The notes below the pieces were generated by a model, which ran no database searches, was not told where the DNA came from, and saw only the letters and a program-made list of their open reading frames with translations. Source: Psychromonas sp. 14N.309.X.WAT.B.A12 (GTDB lineage: Bacteria; Pseudomonadota; Gammaproteobacteria; Enterobacterales; Psychromonadaceae). From it: 64,000 bases of DNA. A program made the translations under genes and the position numbers. Below are positions 35,710 through 44,450 of the stretch, piece by piece. How positions within the stretch are numbered: the first letter of the stretch is position 1; each line of letters starts with the position of its first letter. The stretch is from the NCBI RefSeq assembly GCF_030397575.1, contig NZ_JAPNXS010000001.1, positions 248,001 to 312,000 of the forward strand, read 5' to 3'.

Positions 35710-35745
35710 ATGCTAATTAAAATGGCATAGAGAGGTGATGATAGG

Positions 35746-37485
35746 ATGATTTCAAGTCAAGAGATGTTTAAGAAGTATTTTCCAAAACTGGTGGAAGATT
35801 CATTACAGCATAAATTATTAAGTTCTTTGTGCAAAAACTTACTACATGAAAGTGAATTTGTTCAATTTGCAGACCGTTACCCAAATTTAAAAGGTTTTGA
35901 CTTAATCGAGAAAACCCTCGATTACTTTGATTTTAGTTTTGCTACTATTGATAAACAAATCGAGCGTATACCTGTCACTGGACGAGTTGTTATTGTCGCT
36001 AACCATCCAATAGGTTCATTAGACGGTTTGGCGTTATTGCATTTGGTTAAAAAGATCAGAAGTGATGTTAAAGTTGTTGCTAATGAGTTATTGATGGAGA
36101 TTAAATCGTTGCATGACGTGTTATTACCCGTCAACAATATGTCGGGTAATACCGCAAAAAAGGATCTTTTAAATATACATGACTTTTTATCCTCTGATGG
36201 TGCATTAATCATATTTCCTGCAGGTGAAGTTTCGCGCTTTACAGCAAAAGGTATTAAAGACTCTCCTTGGCAAAAAGGCTTCTTAAAAATTGCATCACGT
36301 GCTAAAGCACCTATTTTGCCTATACACATCAAGGCTAGAAATTCTTGGACTTTTTATGCGTCTTCTTTCTTTTATAAGCCACTTGCAAGCTTATTACTGG
36401 TTAAAGAGATGTTTAAACATAACGAACAAAGCATCAATGTCAGTATTGGCAAACTAATTCCGTTTGAAAGTTACGGTAAAAGTAAATTATCGACTAAAGT
36501 TAAAGTAAATCTATTACAAAAAGAGGTTTATCGGGTTGCCAAAGGGCAGCAAAGTTACTTTAAAACAGAATCAGTGATTGCACACCCTGTCCCTCGAGTC
36601 GAATTAAAGCAAGCGATTGAACAATGCCAGCTATTAGGCAGTACTTCGGACGGGAAAAACATATATCTGTTGGAGAAACCCGAACACGGCGTCATTTTAA
36701 AGGAGTTAGGGCGATGTCGAGAAGTCACTTTTAGAGCGGTTGGTGAAGGAACAGGAGAAAAACGTGATCTTGATAAATTTGATTTTGAATACTTACATAT
36801 TATTTTATGGGATAAACAACAGTTAGAGTTAGTCGGAGCCTATCGCTTTATTAATACAGCCCAATTAATTAAAGGTAAAGCAATGGGGGAGTTATATAGT
36901 AGCCAACTTTTTGATTATAAAACGGAAATGCAGCCATATTTTGAAAAAGGCATAGAGCTTGGCCGGAGTTTCGTACAACCAAGGTATTGGGGAAAACGCA
37001 GCCTAGACTATTTATGGCAAGGAATCGGTGCGTATTTATCAATGAATAGTGATATTCGGTATTTATTTGGGGCTGTTTCTTTGACTGCCTCTTTACCAAA
37101 AAAAGCACATGCCTATTTAGTGTATTTTTATCAATTATATTTTCCATCACAAGCAGAGTTGGCAATAGCAAAAAATGCCTATTCGATTTCAGAAGAATTG
37201 GATAACGAGTTATTAGAATATTTTACCGGTGATGATTATGAAAAAGACTTTATGAAATTAAAAACTATGATGAATAATATGGGAGTAAACGTACCAACTC
37301 TATATAAGCAATATACTGAATTATGCCATGAAGGTGGCGTACAGTTCGTTGATTTTAATATCGATTCAGAATTTAATCATTGTATTGATGGTCTAGTCAT
37401 CGTTGATTTAACTTACGTAAAGGCAAAGAAAAAATCTCGCTATATTGACCTTCACCTAAATGAAAGTCGAAGCGAAAATAAGTGA
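35746..37485 (+). CDS. olsF: Bifunctional ornithine lipid synthase OlsF-like (O-acyltransferase + N-acyltransferase)
   Basis: A 579-residue fusion. Residues about 50-280 are a PlsC-like acyltransferase with NHPIGSLDG (His87, Asp93) and the IIFPAGEVSRF motif. Residues about 300-570 are an OlsB/hemolysin-type acyltransferase (GNAT fold; FRAVGEGTGEKRDLDKFDFEYLHIILWD and ELGRSFVQPRYWGKRSLDYLWQGIG). This order matches OlsF, first described in Serratia, which makes ornithine lipid from ornithine in two acylation steps. The product is an amphiphilic, phosphorus-free membrane lipid. GAGGTG lies eight bases before the ATG. A Pho-like array is just upstream. Confidence 0.85.
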   Translation: MISSQEMFKKYFPKLVEDSLQHKLLSSLCKNLLHESEFVQFADRYPNLKGFDLIEKTLDYFDFSFATIDKQIERIPVTGRVVIVANHPIGSLDGLALLHLVKKIRSDVKVVANELLMEIKSLHDVLLPVNNMSGNTAKKDLLNIHDFLSSDGALIIFPAGEVSRFTAKGIKDSPWQKGFLKIASRAKAPILPIHIKARNSWTFYASSFFYKPLASLLLVKEMFKHNEQSINVSIGKLIPFESYGKSKLSTKVKVNLLQKEVYRVAKGQQSYFKTESVIAHPVPRVELKQAIEQCQLLGSTSDGKNIYLLEKPEHGVILKELGRCREVTFRAVGEGTGEKRDLDKFDFEYLHIILWDKQQLELVGAYRFINTAQLIKGKAMGELYSSQLFDYKTEMQPYFEKGIELGRSFVQPRYWGKRSLDYLWQGIGAYLSMNSDIRYLFGAVSLTASLPKKAHAYLVYFYQLYFPSQAELAIAKNAYSISEELDNELLEYFTGDDYEKDFMKLKTMMNNMGVNVPTLYKQYTELCHEGGVQFVDFNIDSEFNHCIDGLVIVDLTYVKAKKKSRYIDLHLNESRSENK

Positions 37486-37598
37486 TTTAAATCATCGCTT
37501 AATTAACTAGACAATTAAAATTTGTTTGTTTTGCTGTTACTTCAAATGGAGGCTATAATACGCGCCCTATATTTTACCCCTAAAAAGGAATAACAGCG

Positions 37599-39161
37599 GT
37601 GTTTGAATTCCCCCAAATTAATAAAAGCAGTGTTAAAAATGATGTGCTTTCAGGTTTAACAGTTGCTCTTGCACTGGTGCCCGAAGCAGTGGCCTTTGCC
37701 TTTGTGGCTGGTGTAGAACCAATGATTGGTTTATATGCCGCATTTATGGTTGGTTTAATTACCTCTATTTTTGGCGGTCGTCCTGGCATGATTTCAGGTG
37801 CAACTGGTGCAATGGCTGTAGTCATGGTGGCACTAGTTAGTTCTCATAGTGTTGAATATTTATTTGCAGCAGTGCTACTAGCCGGTTTATTCCAGATTTT
37901 ATGTGGAGTATTGCATTTTGGTAAGTTTATTCGCATGGTGCCTCATTCAGTAATGATTGGCTTTGTGAATGGTTTAGCGATTGTTATCTTTTTAGCTCAG
38001 CTAGGGCAGTTTAAAGTAAAAGATGCAGCAGGAAACCTAAGCTGGTTACAGGGTAATCCGCTTTACATTATGCTAGGACTGATTGCTTTAACTATGGCGA
38101 TTATCCACTTTTTACCTAAGTTAACTAATGCAGTGCCTTCTACATTAGTGGCGATAGTAGTGGTGACACTTTTGGTTTATTTCGTACCTGCACTAGAAAC
38201 ACGTACTGTATTAGATTTTCTACAAAGTATGACCGGTGATGAAAACGCAACAATTGCAGGAACGTTACCAACATTTGCATTACCAGTAGTGCCGTTTAAT
38301 TTAGAAACATTACAGGTTATTTTACCTTACTCACTAATTTTAGCTGCGGTTGGCTTAATTGAATCGTTATTAACATTAACAGTCGTTGATGAAATGACTG
38401 GTACTCGTGGTCGCCCTAATAAAGAGTGTGTCGCACAGGGTGCTTCGAACATGGTGAATGGCGTGTTTGGTGGCATGGGTGGATGTGCAATGATTGGTCA
38501 GTCGATGATCAATATTAACTCTGGCGGTCGTGGTCGCTTATCTGGTGTTACAGCAGCATTAGCGTTGTTAGCATTTATTTTATTTGCTTCAGATTTAATT
38601 GAAATTGTACCACTCGCTGCATTAGTGGGTGTCATGTTCATTGTTGTATTAGGAACGTTTGAATGGGCTTCATTCAAAATGATGCGTAATGTTCCAGTAA
38701 AAGATGCATTTGTAATTGTATTAGTAAGCACAGTAACTGTATTTACTGATTTAGCAATTGCTGTATTTGTTGGTGTTATCGTATCGGCATTAGTGTTTGC
38801 ATGGGAACATGCTCGCCATATTCATGCTAACGTTGAAGAAAATGCAGATAAAAGCGAGAAGTCTTACAGTATTAATGGCCCATTATTCTTTGGTTCAGTG
38901 AGTAATTTCTTAGAATTATTCGATGTGAAAAATGATCCGCGCCATATTGTCGTAGATTTTGCAGCTTGTCGTGTTGCTGACCATTCTGCTATCGAAGCAA
39001 TCAGTGTGCTTAATGAACGTTATGTGAAAGAAGGTAAGAAACTGCATATTCGTCACCTTAGTAAAGACTGCCGTAAATTATTACATAAAGCAGGCGTATT
39101 AGTAGAAATGAACTTAATTGAAGATCCATCTTATGCTGTGGCATCTGATAAGCTTGGTTAG
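37599..39161 (+). CDS. SulP-family anion transporter with STAS domain
   Basis: A 520-residue inner-membrane transporter of the SLC26/SulP family, typically moving sulfate, bicarbonate or dicarboxylates. The signature VALALVPEAVAFAFVAGVEPMIGLYAAF is at the N-terminus. The C-terminal STAS domain (about 430-515) includes INGPLFFGSVSNFLELF and VVDFAACRVADHSAIEAI. The start codon is GTG with AAGGA nine bases upstream. It is a single gene with its own terminator. Closely related marine proteins are annotated as sulfate permeases, but BicA-like bicarbonate or fumarate transport is equally possible. Confidence 0.88.
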   Translation: MFEFPQINKSSVKNDVLSGLTVALALVPEAVAFAFVAGVEPMIGLYAAFMVGLITSIFGGRPGMISGATGAMAVVMVALVSSHSVEYLFAAVLLAGLFQILCGVLHFGKFIRMVPHSVMIGFVNGLAIVIFLAQLGQFKVKDAAGNLSWLQGNPLYIMLGLIALTMAIIHFLPKLTNAVPSTLVAIVVVTLLVYFVPALETRTVLDFLQSMTGDENATIAGTLPTFALPVVPFNLETLQVILPYSLILAAVGLIESLLTLTVVDEMTGTRGRPNKECVAQGASNMVNGVFGGMGGCAMIGQSMININSGGRGRLSGVTAALALLAFILFASDLIEIVPLAALVGVMFIVVLGTFEWASFKMMRNVPVKDAFVIVLVSTVTVFTDLAIAVFVGVIVSALVFAWEHARHIHANVEENADKSEKSYSINGPLFFGSVSNFLELFDVKNDPRHIVVDFAACRVADHSAIEAISVLNERYVKEGKKLHIRHLSKDCRKLLHKAGVLVEMNLIEDPSYAVASDKLG

Positions 39162-39192
39162 TATCATTGAACAAACTAATAAGTAAGATTCT

Positions 39193-39219
39193 AAAGCAGG
39201 TTTTATAACCTGCTTTTTT
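39193..39219 (+). terminator. Rho-independent terminator after the SulP gene
   Basis: AAAGCAGGTT pairs with AACCTGCTTT over a TTAT loop, followed by T residues. It starts 31 bp after the SulP stop. Confidence 0.92.
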
Positions 39220-39287
39220 GTATCTGTTTGAAAAGGTATTACGGGAAAGGGGGAAGGTTTAAGAAACCTTGTTATATTAATAAATTT

Positions 39288-39413
39288 TTATCGAGTTGAT
39301 TGTCTAATTGGGCGATATTCAGCATCGCATTTAGGACTAAGTTGAGTTGACTTTGGATTCCACACAGAAAACCAAATATGTTTGTTTCTTAACGTTTTCT
39401 TTTTACTTTTCAT
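39288..39413 (-). CDS. Small basic ORF, 41 residues, unrecognised
   Basis: A short minus-strand frame in the 644-bp SulP-pfkA gap. The ATG (39411-39413) has AAAGGAGAAGAAG immediately upstream, one of the best ribosome sites in the window. The peptide starts MKSKKKTLRNKHIWFSVWNP and ends RPIRQSTR; it is basic, has two Trp, one Cys and no membrane segment. Codon use is like that of its neighbours. A hairpin (AAGGTTT-AAG-AAACCTT, 39254-39270) lies 17 bp beyond its stop. No family is recognised. It could be a small regulatory or ribosome-associated protein, or chance. Confidence 0.5.
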   Translation of the reverse strand: MKSKKKTLRNKHIWFSVWNPKSTQLSPKCDAEYRPIRQSTR

Positions 39414-39805
39414 CTTCTTCTCCTTTTATTTATTAAATATAATATAGTCTACTTATTGCATATTTGTGACAATTTAAAAAAGATTACTGATCCAGATTAA
39501 TAAAAAAGCAAAGAAAGACCTTTTTACAAAGAAAATGCATAATATTGTTATTCTACAGCGTTCAGATATTGTATGCTTGATATACGAAGTATCAGAGGTT
39601 GTTTACATGAAAAACCAATGATTAAATAATAGCTATTTTAATAAAGAATGATGTGGTTTAGGACGTTTACTTTCTACAGGTTGTGTAGAAAACTACATTT
39701 AATTTGAGTTAAAATAAAAAGTTTTAATTTAAAGATGACTATTATAGGTTTATTGGCAAAAGGCTTATGATTTTTATCAATTAGTGTAATTGGTTGAGGT
39801 AAATT
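39414..39805. other. Upstream region of pfkA
   Basis: About 390 bp of very AT-rich DNA. It would hold the promoter of the small minus-strand ORF and that of pfkA. I see no further ORF with a ribosome site, no repeat copy and no strong palindrome. A TATTAT near 39740 could be the pfkA -10. Confidence 0.4.
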
Positions 39806-40768
39806 GTGATTAAAAAAATTGGTGTACTTACAAGTGGTGGCGATGCGCCTGGTATGAATTCTGCAGTGCGAGCAGTGGTACGTACTTGTCTATCTCACAA
39901 TATCGAAGTTTTCGGTATTTATGATGGTTATGCAGGATTACATGCAGACAAAATTGAACAAATGGATCGCCATTCTGTATCTGATGTTATTAATCGTGGC
40001 GGCACCTTTCTAGGGACTGCACGTTTCCCAGAATTCAAAGAAGAAAGTGTTCGTAAAGAAGCGATTAAACAATTAGAAAAACATGGTATTGAAGCATTAA
40101 TCGTAATTGGCGGTGATGGTTCGTACATGGGTGCATTAAAATTAAGTGAAATGGGTTACCCATGTATTGGTATTCCTGGCACGATTGATAATGATATTGC
40201 AGGGACAGATTTTACGATTGGTTTCATGACTTGTTTAAATACAATCGTTGATGCGGTGGATCGTCTTCGTGATACTTCTTCATCTCATAACCGTATTTCT
40301 ATTGTAGAAATGATGGGGCGTTACTGTGGTGATTTAACTTTATGGGCTGCTATTGCTGGTGGTAGTGAATACGTTATCGTACCAGAAGTTGATTTCGATG
40401 AAGATCAATTAATTGAGCAAATTCAATTAGGTGAAGAAAAAGGTAAAAAGCACGCAATAGTTGCAATTACTGAGCATATTACTGATGTGACAGCATTAGC
40501 AAAACGTATTGAGCAAAGAACAAAACGCGAAACACGTGCTACAACCTTAGGGCATATCCAACGTGGTGGTGCTCCGATGGCATTTGACCGTATTTTAGCA
40601 AGCCGTATGGGTGCTTATGCAGTTGATCTGTTGATGGCAGGTAAGAGTGCTCGCTGTATCGGTATTAAGTGTGGTGAGATGGTTGACCATGACATAATTG
40701 AATGCCTAACTGAAATGAAGCGTCCATTCCGTCAAGACCTTTACGATCTATCGAACGTATTATATTAG
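39806..40768 (+). CDS. pfkA: ATP-dependent 6-phosphofructokinase PfkA
   Basis: A 320-residue glycolytic enzyme converting fructose 6-phosphate to fructose 1,6-bisphosphate. The ATP loop is [16 protein letters not shown], the diphosphate-binding loop is [11 protein letters not shown], and the catalytic segment [19 protein letters not shown] includes the proton-acceptor Asp. MMGRYCGDL and the C-terminal [12 protein letters not shown] are allosteric-site features. The length equals E. coli PfkA (320). The start is GTG with GAGG seven bases upstream. It has its own terminator and no operon partner. Confidence 0.98.
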   Translation: MIKKIGVLTSGGDAPGMNSAVRAVVRTCLSHNIEVFGIYDGYAGLHADKIEQMDRHSVSDVINRGGTFLGTARFPEFKEESVRKEAIKQLEKHGIEALIVIGGDGSYMGALKLSEMGYPCIGIPGTIDNDIAGTDFTIGFMTCLNTIVDAVDRLRDTSSSHNRISIVEMMGRYCGDLTLWAAIAGGSEYVIVPEVDFDEDQLIEQIQLGEEKGKKHAIVAITEHITDVTALAKRIEQRTKRETRATTLGHIQRGGAPMAFDRILASRMGAYAVDLLMAGKSARCIGIKCGEMVDHDIIECLTEMKRPFRQDLYDLSNVLY

Positions 40769-40808
40769 GCCTTAATAGCTAATATACATCTTTATAGTTA
40801 TATCGATT

Positions 40809-40834
40809 AAGCCTACTTTTAAGTAGGCTTTTTT
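40809..40834 (+). terminator. Rho-independent terminator of pfkA
   Basis: AAGCCTACTT and AAGTAGGCTT form a perfect 10-bp stem with a TT loop, continued by four more T residues. It starts 41 bp after the pfkA stop. Confidence 0.94.
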
Positions 40835-40872
40835 ATTCATACTATTTATATTTCACATTACTAGGAGTTAAT

Positions 40873-41472
40873 ATGCCCGATAATCAAAAAAAGGTGTTAT
40901 TTGATTTTATCGAACTAAATGGCCAATTAAATTCAATTAAAGGATTACATACTAGTTATTATCAAATTGGATTTATCTGTAGTGTGCAAGCCTTACCTGA
41001 GTTATTGGACTTGGAGCAGTGGTTAAGTTATCTATGGAAGTCTAATGCAGAAATGAGTTTTGATAATGAGCAGCAAGCAACTGATTATGCTCAAAGAGTT
41101 ATAGCTTTAACTAATGAAATTCAAACAGCTTATCAAGAAGCGATCCCACTAAACGGATTACAATGTCATGATTGGTTAACGCCAGATAAACAATTAAGTG
41201 AGCAAGCAATACAATTTGCGAGTGGCTTTTTAGCTGCTGTTGAAATATTTAATGAACAATGGACAACGGTTGAGGGCGATAGTAATAGTGAAAATATTTT
41301 ACAAACAACTATCTTATTATTAACCAAACTGGCTCCACCAGATGCAAACGATCCTCAATTCTTGGCGATTGTTGATCAATTACCTAAATACCATGAAATA
41401 CTAGCAATTTTACCACAATTATTAAGTAATTTAGCTTATAGTGCGGCCCAGAATTTAGTTTTTGATGAATAA
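40873..41472 (+). CDS. UPF0149 (YecA/YgfB) family protein
   Basis: A 199-residue cytoplasmic, mostly helical, acidic protein. Family marks are the N-terminal LNSIKGLHTSYYQIGFIC block and the mid-protein HDWLTPDKQLSEQAIQFASGFLAAVEI, which is the GFL(A/Y)G-type segment of UPF0149. YgfB-type proteins have been linked to gene regulation in Pseudomonas, but no biochemical role is established. The ATG has AGGAG six bases before it. Its 3' end is followed by the pseudouridine synthase gene 10 bp later, so the two form a small operon. Confidence 0.75.
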   Translation: MPDNQKKVLFDFIELNGQLNSIKGLHTSYYQIGFICSVQALPELLDLEQWLSYLWKSNAEMSFDNEQQATDYAQRVIALTNEIQTAYQEAIPLNGLQCHDWLTPDKQLSEQAIQFASGFLAAVEIFNEQWTTVEGDSNSENILQTTILLLTKLAPPDANDPQFLAIVDQLPKYHEILAILPQLLSNLAYSAAQNLVFDE

Positions 41473-41482
41473 CAGGGTAGCC

Positions 41483-42196
41483 ATGCTAGGAACAGTTTCA
41501 GAAGAAAATGCATATTTTTCAGTTGTATCAGACGAAGATGATTTTGTGGTCATTAACAAACGTCCTGGTATTAACTTCCATAGTGAAGATGGTGAGTATG
41601 GTGTAGTCGTTGCTGCAGAAAAATACTTTGGGAAGAAGTTATTTAGTGTGCATCGTTTAGATAAAATGACCTCGGGTATTTTATTACTGGCTAAATCATC
41701 AGTTGCTGCAAGTCGATTCTCCGAGTTATTTGAAAATCAAGATATTCAAAAATTTTACTTAGCCATTGCAGATAAAAAACCTAAAAAAACTCAAGGATTA
41801 ATTAAAGGTGGGATGGAAAAGTCTCGCCGCTCGATGTGGAAATTAACTAGAAATACTGAAAATTTAGCGATAACTCAGTTCTTTAGCTTTGCGTTAGGTG
41901 AGGGTAAGCGTTTGTTTGTGGTTAAACCTAAAACGGGGAAAACACATCAAATTCGTGTGGCATTAAAAAGTATAGGCAGTGCGATTTGTGGTGATCCTAT
42001 TTATGCAACGGAAGATGCACACCGCTATGACCGTGGTTATTTGCATGCTTTTCAAATTCAATTTGTTTATCAAGAACAGGTATTTAACTTCAGCGCTACG
42101 CCAAGTTTAGGTGAGTTGTTTCATTTACAAGCTTGCCAAGAAAAATTAGCAGAGTTGGAAGATTGTAATACATTAAAATGGCCTAAGAAAACTTAG
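41483..42196 (+). CDS. RluA-type pseudouridine synthase (TIGR01621-like)
   Basis: A compact RNA pseudouridine synthase of about 237 residues without an S4 domain. The catalytic motif HRLDKMTSGILLLAK contains the conserved Asp, with KPKTGKTHQIRVALKSIG and GDPIY further on, all standard for the RluA family. The sequence matches the TIGR01621 subgroup of gammaproteobacteria whose target RNA is not known. The ATG at 41483 has CAGGG upstream; TTG/ATG codons at 41462/41465 overlap the end of the UPF0149 gene and are less likely. The gene stop is followed within 3 bp by repeat copy B. Confidence 0.82.
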   Translation: MLGTVSEENAYFSVVSDEDDFVVINKRPGINFHSEDGEYGVVVAAEKYFGKKLFSVHRLDKMTSGILLLAKSSVAASRFSELFENQDIQKFYLAIADKKPKKTQGLIKGGMEKSRRSMWKLTRNTENLAITQFFSFALGEGKRLFVVKPKTGKTHQIRVALKSIGSAICGDPIYATEDAHRYDRGYLHAFQIQFVYQEQVFNFSATPSLGELFHLQACQEKLAELEDCNTLKWPKKT

Positions 42197-42198
42197 TT

Positions 42199-42356
42199 AT
42201 ACCAATTATATTAAATAAGTGATCTAAATTTTACGCAGGAAAAATGACTGAGTTCAAGGCGTAATTTAAGTTAAGTAGTTGTTCTACTTCCGAAAATTAC
42301 AACGAAGAAATAAGTTATTTTAACAAGTAAAATAGATCAGTTAATTAGTGTGATTG
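42199..42356 (+). repeat. Dispersed ~160-bp inverted-repeat element, copy B (MITE-like)
   Basis: Best preserved copy. The left end (ATACCAATTATATTAAATAA, then GTGATCT) and the reverse complement of the right end (CAATCACACTAATTAACTGA, then TCTATTTTAC) pair as an imperfect terminal inverted repeat. A central small hairpin, AAGTAG-TTGTT-CTACTT, is present. It lies between the convergent pseudouridine synthase and xthA genes and may serve as a two-way terminator. No ORF. Confidence 0.82.
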
Positions 42357-42382
42357 AGCCTTTTGAGTATTAGGTTTGCGGG

Positions 42383-43189
42383 TTAAGCAAATTCGGTCCA
42401 GATTGGAGCATGATCTGAAGGTTTATCAATACCTCTAAGCTCATAATCAATATCTGCTTCAACAGTTTTTTCTGCTAATGCAGGCGTTGCTAGTACCACA
42501 TCAATACGTAAACCACGGTTATCATCAAATCCACGTGAGCGATAATCAAACCAGCTGAATTTTTGATCTTCTTCTGGGTGTAATAAACGGAATGTATCGG
42601 TAAAGCCAAAACTCATTAGGGTTGCAAGCCATTCACGTTCTTCAGGTAGAAAACTACATTTTTTGGTTTGTAACCAACGCTTGGCATTTGCTTCTCCAAT
42701 ACCAATGTCTAAGTCTAATGGTGAGATATTAATATCGCCCATCACGATCACATTATCTTCAGCTGTATGGTTTTCATTTAAGTAAGTATTTAAATCTTGA
42801 TAAAACTGGCGTTTATATGGGTATTTTGTTTCATGTGTTTGGTTTTCTCCTTGTGGGAAGTAACCATTAAGAATGCGCACTGGCTGCCCATCTTCATCAG
42901 GGACTGTCACCATTATCATGCGTTTTTGATGCTCGTCATTATCTGTTGGGAAACCGTATTGCACATCAGTAGGCTTTTGCTTACACAGTATAGCAACACC
43001 GTAATGTGCTTTTTGACCATGGTAGTACACGTGATATCCCATAGCTTCAACAGCTTCAACAGGAAATGCATCATTGTGTACTTTAATCTCTTGAAGCCCA
43101 ATAACATCAGGTTGATGTTTATCGATAACTGCTTGTAATTGATGTAGGCGCGCGCGAAGCCCGTTAATGTTAAATGAGATAACTTTCAT
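42383..43189 (-). CDS. xthA: Exodeoxyribonuclease III
   Basis: A 268-residue DNA-repair enzyme with AP endonuclease and 3'-phosphatase/exonuclease activity. Metal and catalytic residues are in FNINGLRAR (Asn), GLQEIKV (Glu34-type), GDINISP (Asp/Asn pair), [16 protein letters not shown] and SDHAPIW (Asp-His). The N-terminal [14 protein letters not shown] and the length equal E. coli XthA (268). It is a single gene; repeat copy B lies between its 3' end and the convergent pseudouridine synthase. The 160 bp before its start hold no gene. Confidence 0.97.
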   Translation of the reverse strand: MKVISFNINGLRARLHQLQAVIDKHQPDVIGLQEIKVHNDAFPVEAVEAMGYHVYYHGQKAHYGVAILCKQKPTDVQYGFPTDNDEHQKRMIMVTVPDEDGQPVRILNGYFPQGENQTHETKYPYKRQFYQDLNTYLNENHTAEDNVIVMGDINISPLDLDIGIGEANAKRWLQTKKCSFLPEEREWLATLMSFGFTDTFRLLHPEEDQKFSWFDYRSRGFDDNRGLRIDVVLATPALAEKTVEADIDYELRGIDKPSDHAPIWTEFA

Positions 43190-43352
43190 AGTGAGGATAG
43201 CCTTTACAGAATCAAAAACGATAAATGTACCTTGTTGTTAGCATTTACTCAACTAAGACCGTTAAGATAAACCTTAATAAATAGCCCACTTATCATCTGC
43301 TAAATAAATAAGGTAGAGATTGGTGAGTGACTAACCCACCATATTGATATTA

Positions 43353-43589
43353 TTAATGTAATGCGATGAGTAGATGATGGAGGTGATCAGCGGTTTCTAA
43401 ACCACTATCAGTCAAATAACCTCCGTCTTGTTGAGATATTAACCCTTTTTCAAACAATGATTGTGCTGCTTTAATGACGCTTGGATCAGCCTCTTTATGA
43501 ATTTTTAACCCTTCCAGTTGTGAAGTTTCAGGGAATTTCGCGAGTAGTTTTATTTCATCTAACAAGGTATCAGAATAATTTTTCGTCAT
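43353..43589 (-). CDS. TIGR02647 family small protein
   Basis: A 78-residue cytoplasmic protein. The sequence LLAKFPETSQLEGLKIHKEA, then ADPSVIKAAQSLFEKGLISQ and DGGYLTDSGLETADH, follows the TIGR02647 pattern (a small winged-helix-like fold described as a possible DNA-binding protein in Gammaproteobacteria). Function is not established. It stands alone between xthA and bamE on the minus strand; no ribosome site better than a weak AG-rich run is visible. Confidence 0.8.
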   Translation of the reverse strand: MTKNYSDTLLDEIKLLAKFPETSQLEGLKIHKEADPSVIKAAQSLFEKGLISQQDGGYLTDSGLETADHLHHLLIALH

Positions 43590-43784
43590 TATTTAGCTCA
43601 CTTCTATTGTTGATATGAGTTTTCATCATAGTCAGACAGGTATAAAAGGCAAAAGCTAATAGAGGGGAGTTTGGCGTAGATCAATTCTTGAAAGGATTCC
43701 TTAATTAATAGTGATGTAGCGCACTGAAATTAAATAAGGTTAGTTATAGGAATGTTCAAAACACTCCTATAACTAGTGTGATTA

Positions 43785-44207
43785 TTATTCGGTAGTTGGG
43801 GCTACTTTAGTATCACCAGTTTGCGCCGCTTCGTTAGGCTCTTTTTTAACTTTAGGGTTTTTGATAAGTGGATTTTCTTGATCAATATTGTCACTAGTGA
43901 TGCTAGTTAGTTTATTCCCATCAAAAGTAAGCAATATCTGTGATTGCTGAATAGGCTCGCCACCTGGTTTAATATAACGTATGTAATACCACTTAGATGT
44001 ATCGAACTGATCAATTAACATCGGTGATCCTAATACGAATACAATTTGCTGTTGAGTCATTCCTAATTCAACTTGTGCTAATTTTTTATCGTCTACATAA
44101 TTTCCTTGTACAACATCAATCTGATATACAAAGGTATTGTACAAATAAGAACACCCTGAAAGTGAGAAAGTAATCGCAAGGCTGGCAAGTATTTTTTTAA
44201 TAGTCAT
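43785..44207 (-). CDS. bamE: Outer-membrane assembly lipoprotein BamE
   Basis: A lipoprotein of the BAM complex that helps insert outer-membrane barrels. The signal ends in the lipobox LSGC with Cys19 when starting at 44207 (MTIKKILASLAITFSLSGC). The SmpA/OmlA domain is clear: VVQGNYVDDKKLAQVELGMTQQQIVFVLGSP, then FDTSKWYYI and IQQSQILLTFDGNKLTSI. An open frame extends to 44270, but the longer form would bury the lipobox and has no ribosome site. The C-terminal tail (about 30 residues, charged, ending DTKVAPTTE) is longer than in E. coli BamE. Confidence 0.93.
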   Translation of the reverse strand: MTIKKILASLAITFSLSGCSYLYNTFVYQIDVVQGNYVDDKKLAQVELGMTQQQIVFVLGSPMLIDQFDTSKWYYIRYIKPGGEPIQQSQILLTFDGNKLTSITSDNIDQENPLIKNPKVKKEPNEAAQTGDTKVAPTTE

Positions 44208-44450
44208 GGGCTCATCATTAATTAAGTGATAAATAATTTGAGTTTGATGATACCCAAGCAAAGCTAACAAGTAAAAATATTAGGGAAGAAATTTTGTGAT
44301 TCTTATTTATAAAGTAAAACTTATAGCAAAATTGTTTATTTTTAAAACTAAATGTATCTTAGAAACAGAGTTCGCTTTAATTTTGTGGTAAATTTACGTA
44401 GAATTCAGCTCTTTGTTTTGCTCCATTTCTTGTTTCTGTGAATTATATAA

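Noticed and set aside
35922-36332. 136-residue frame antisense to olsF
   Set aside because: Shadow frame of a gene with clear catalytic motifs.
42797-43138. 113-residue frame antisense to xthA
   Set aside because: Overlaps a conserved gene completely and lacks a ribosome site.
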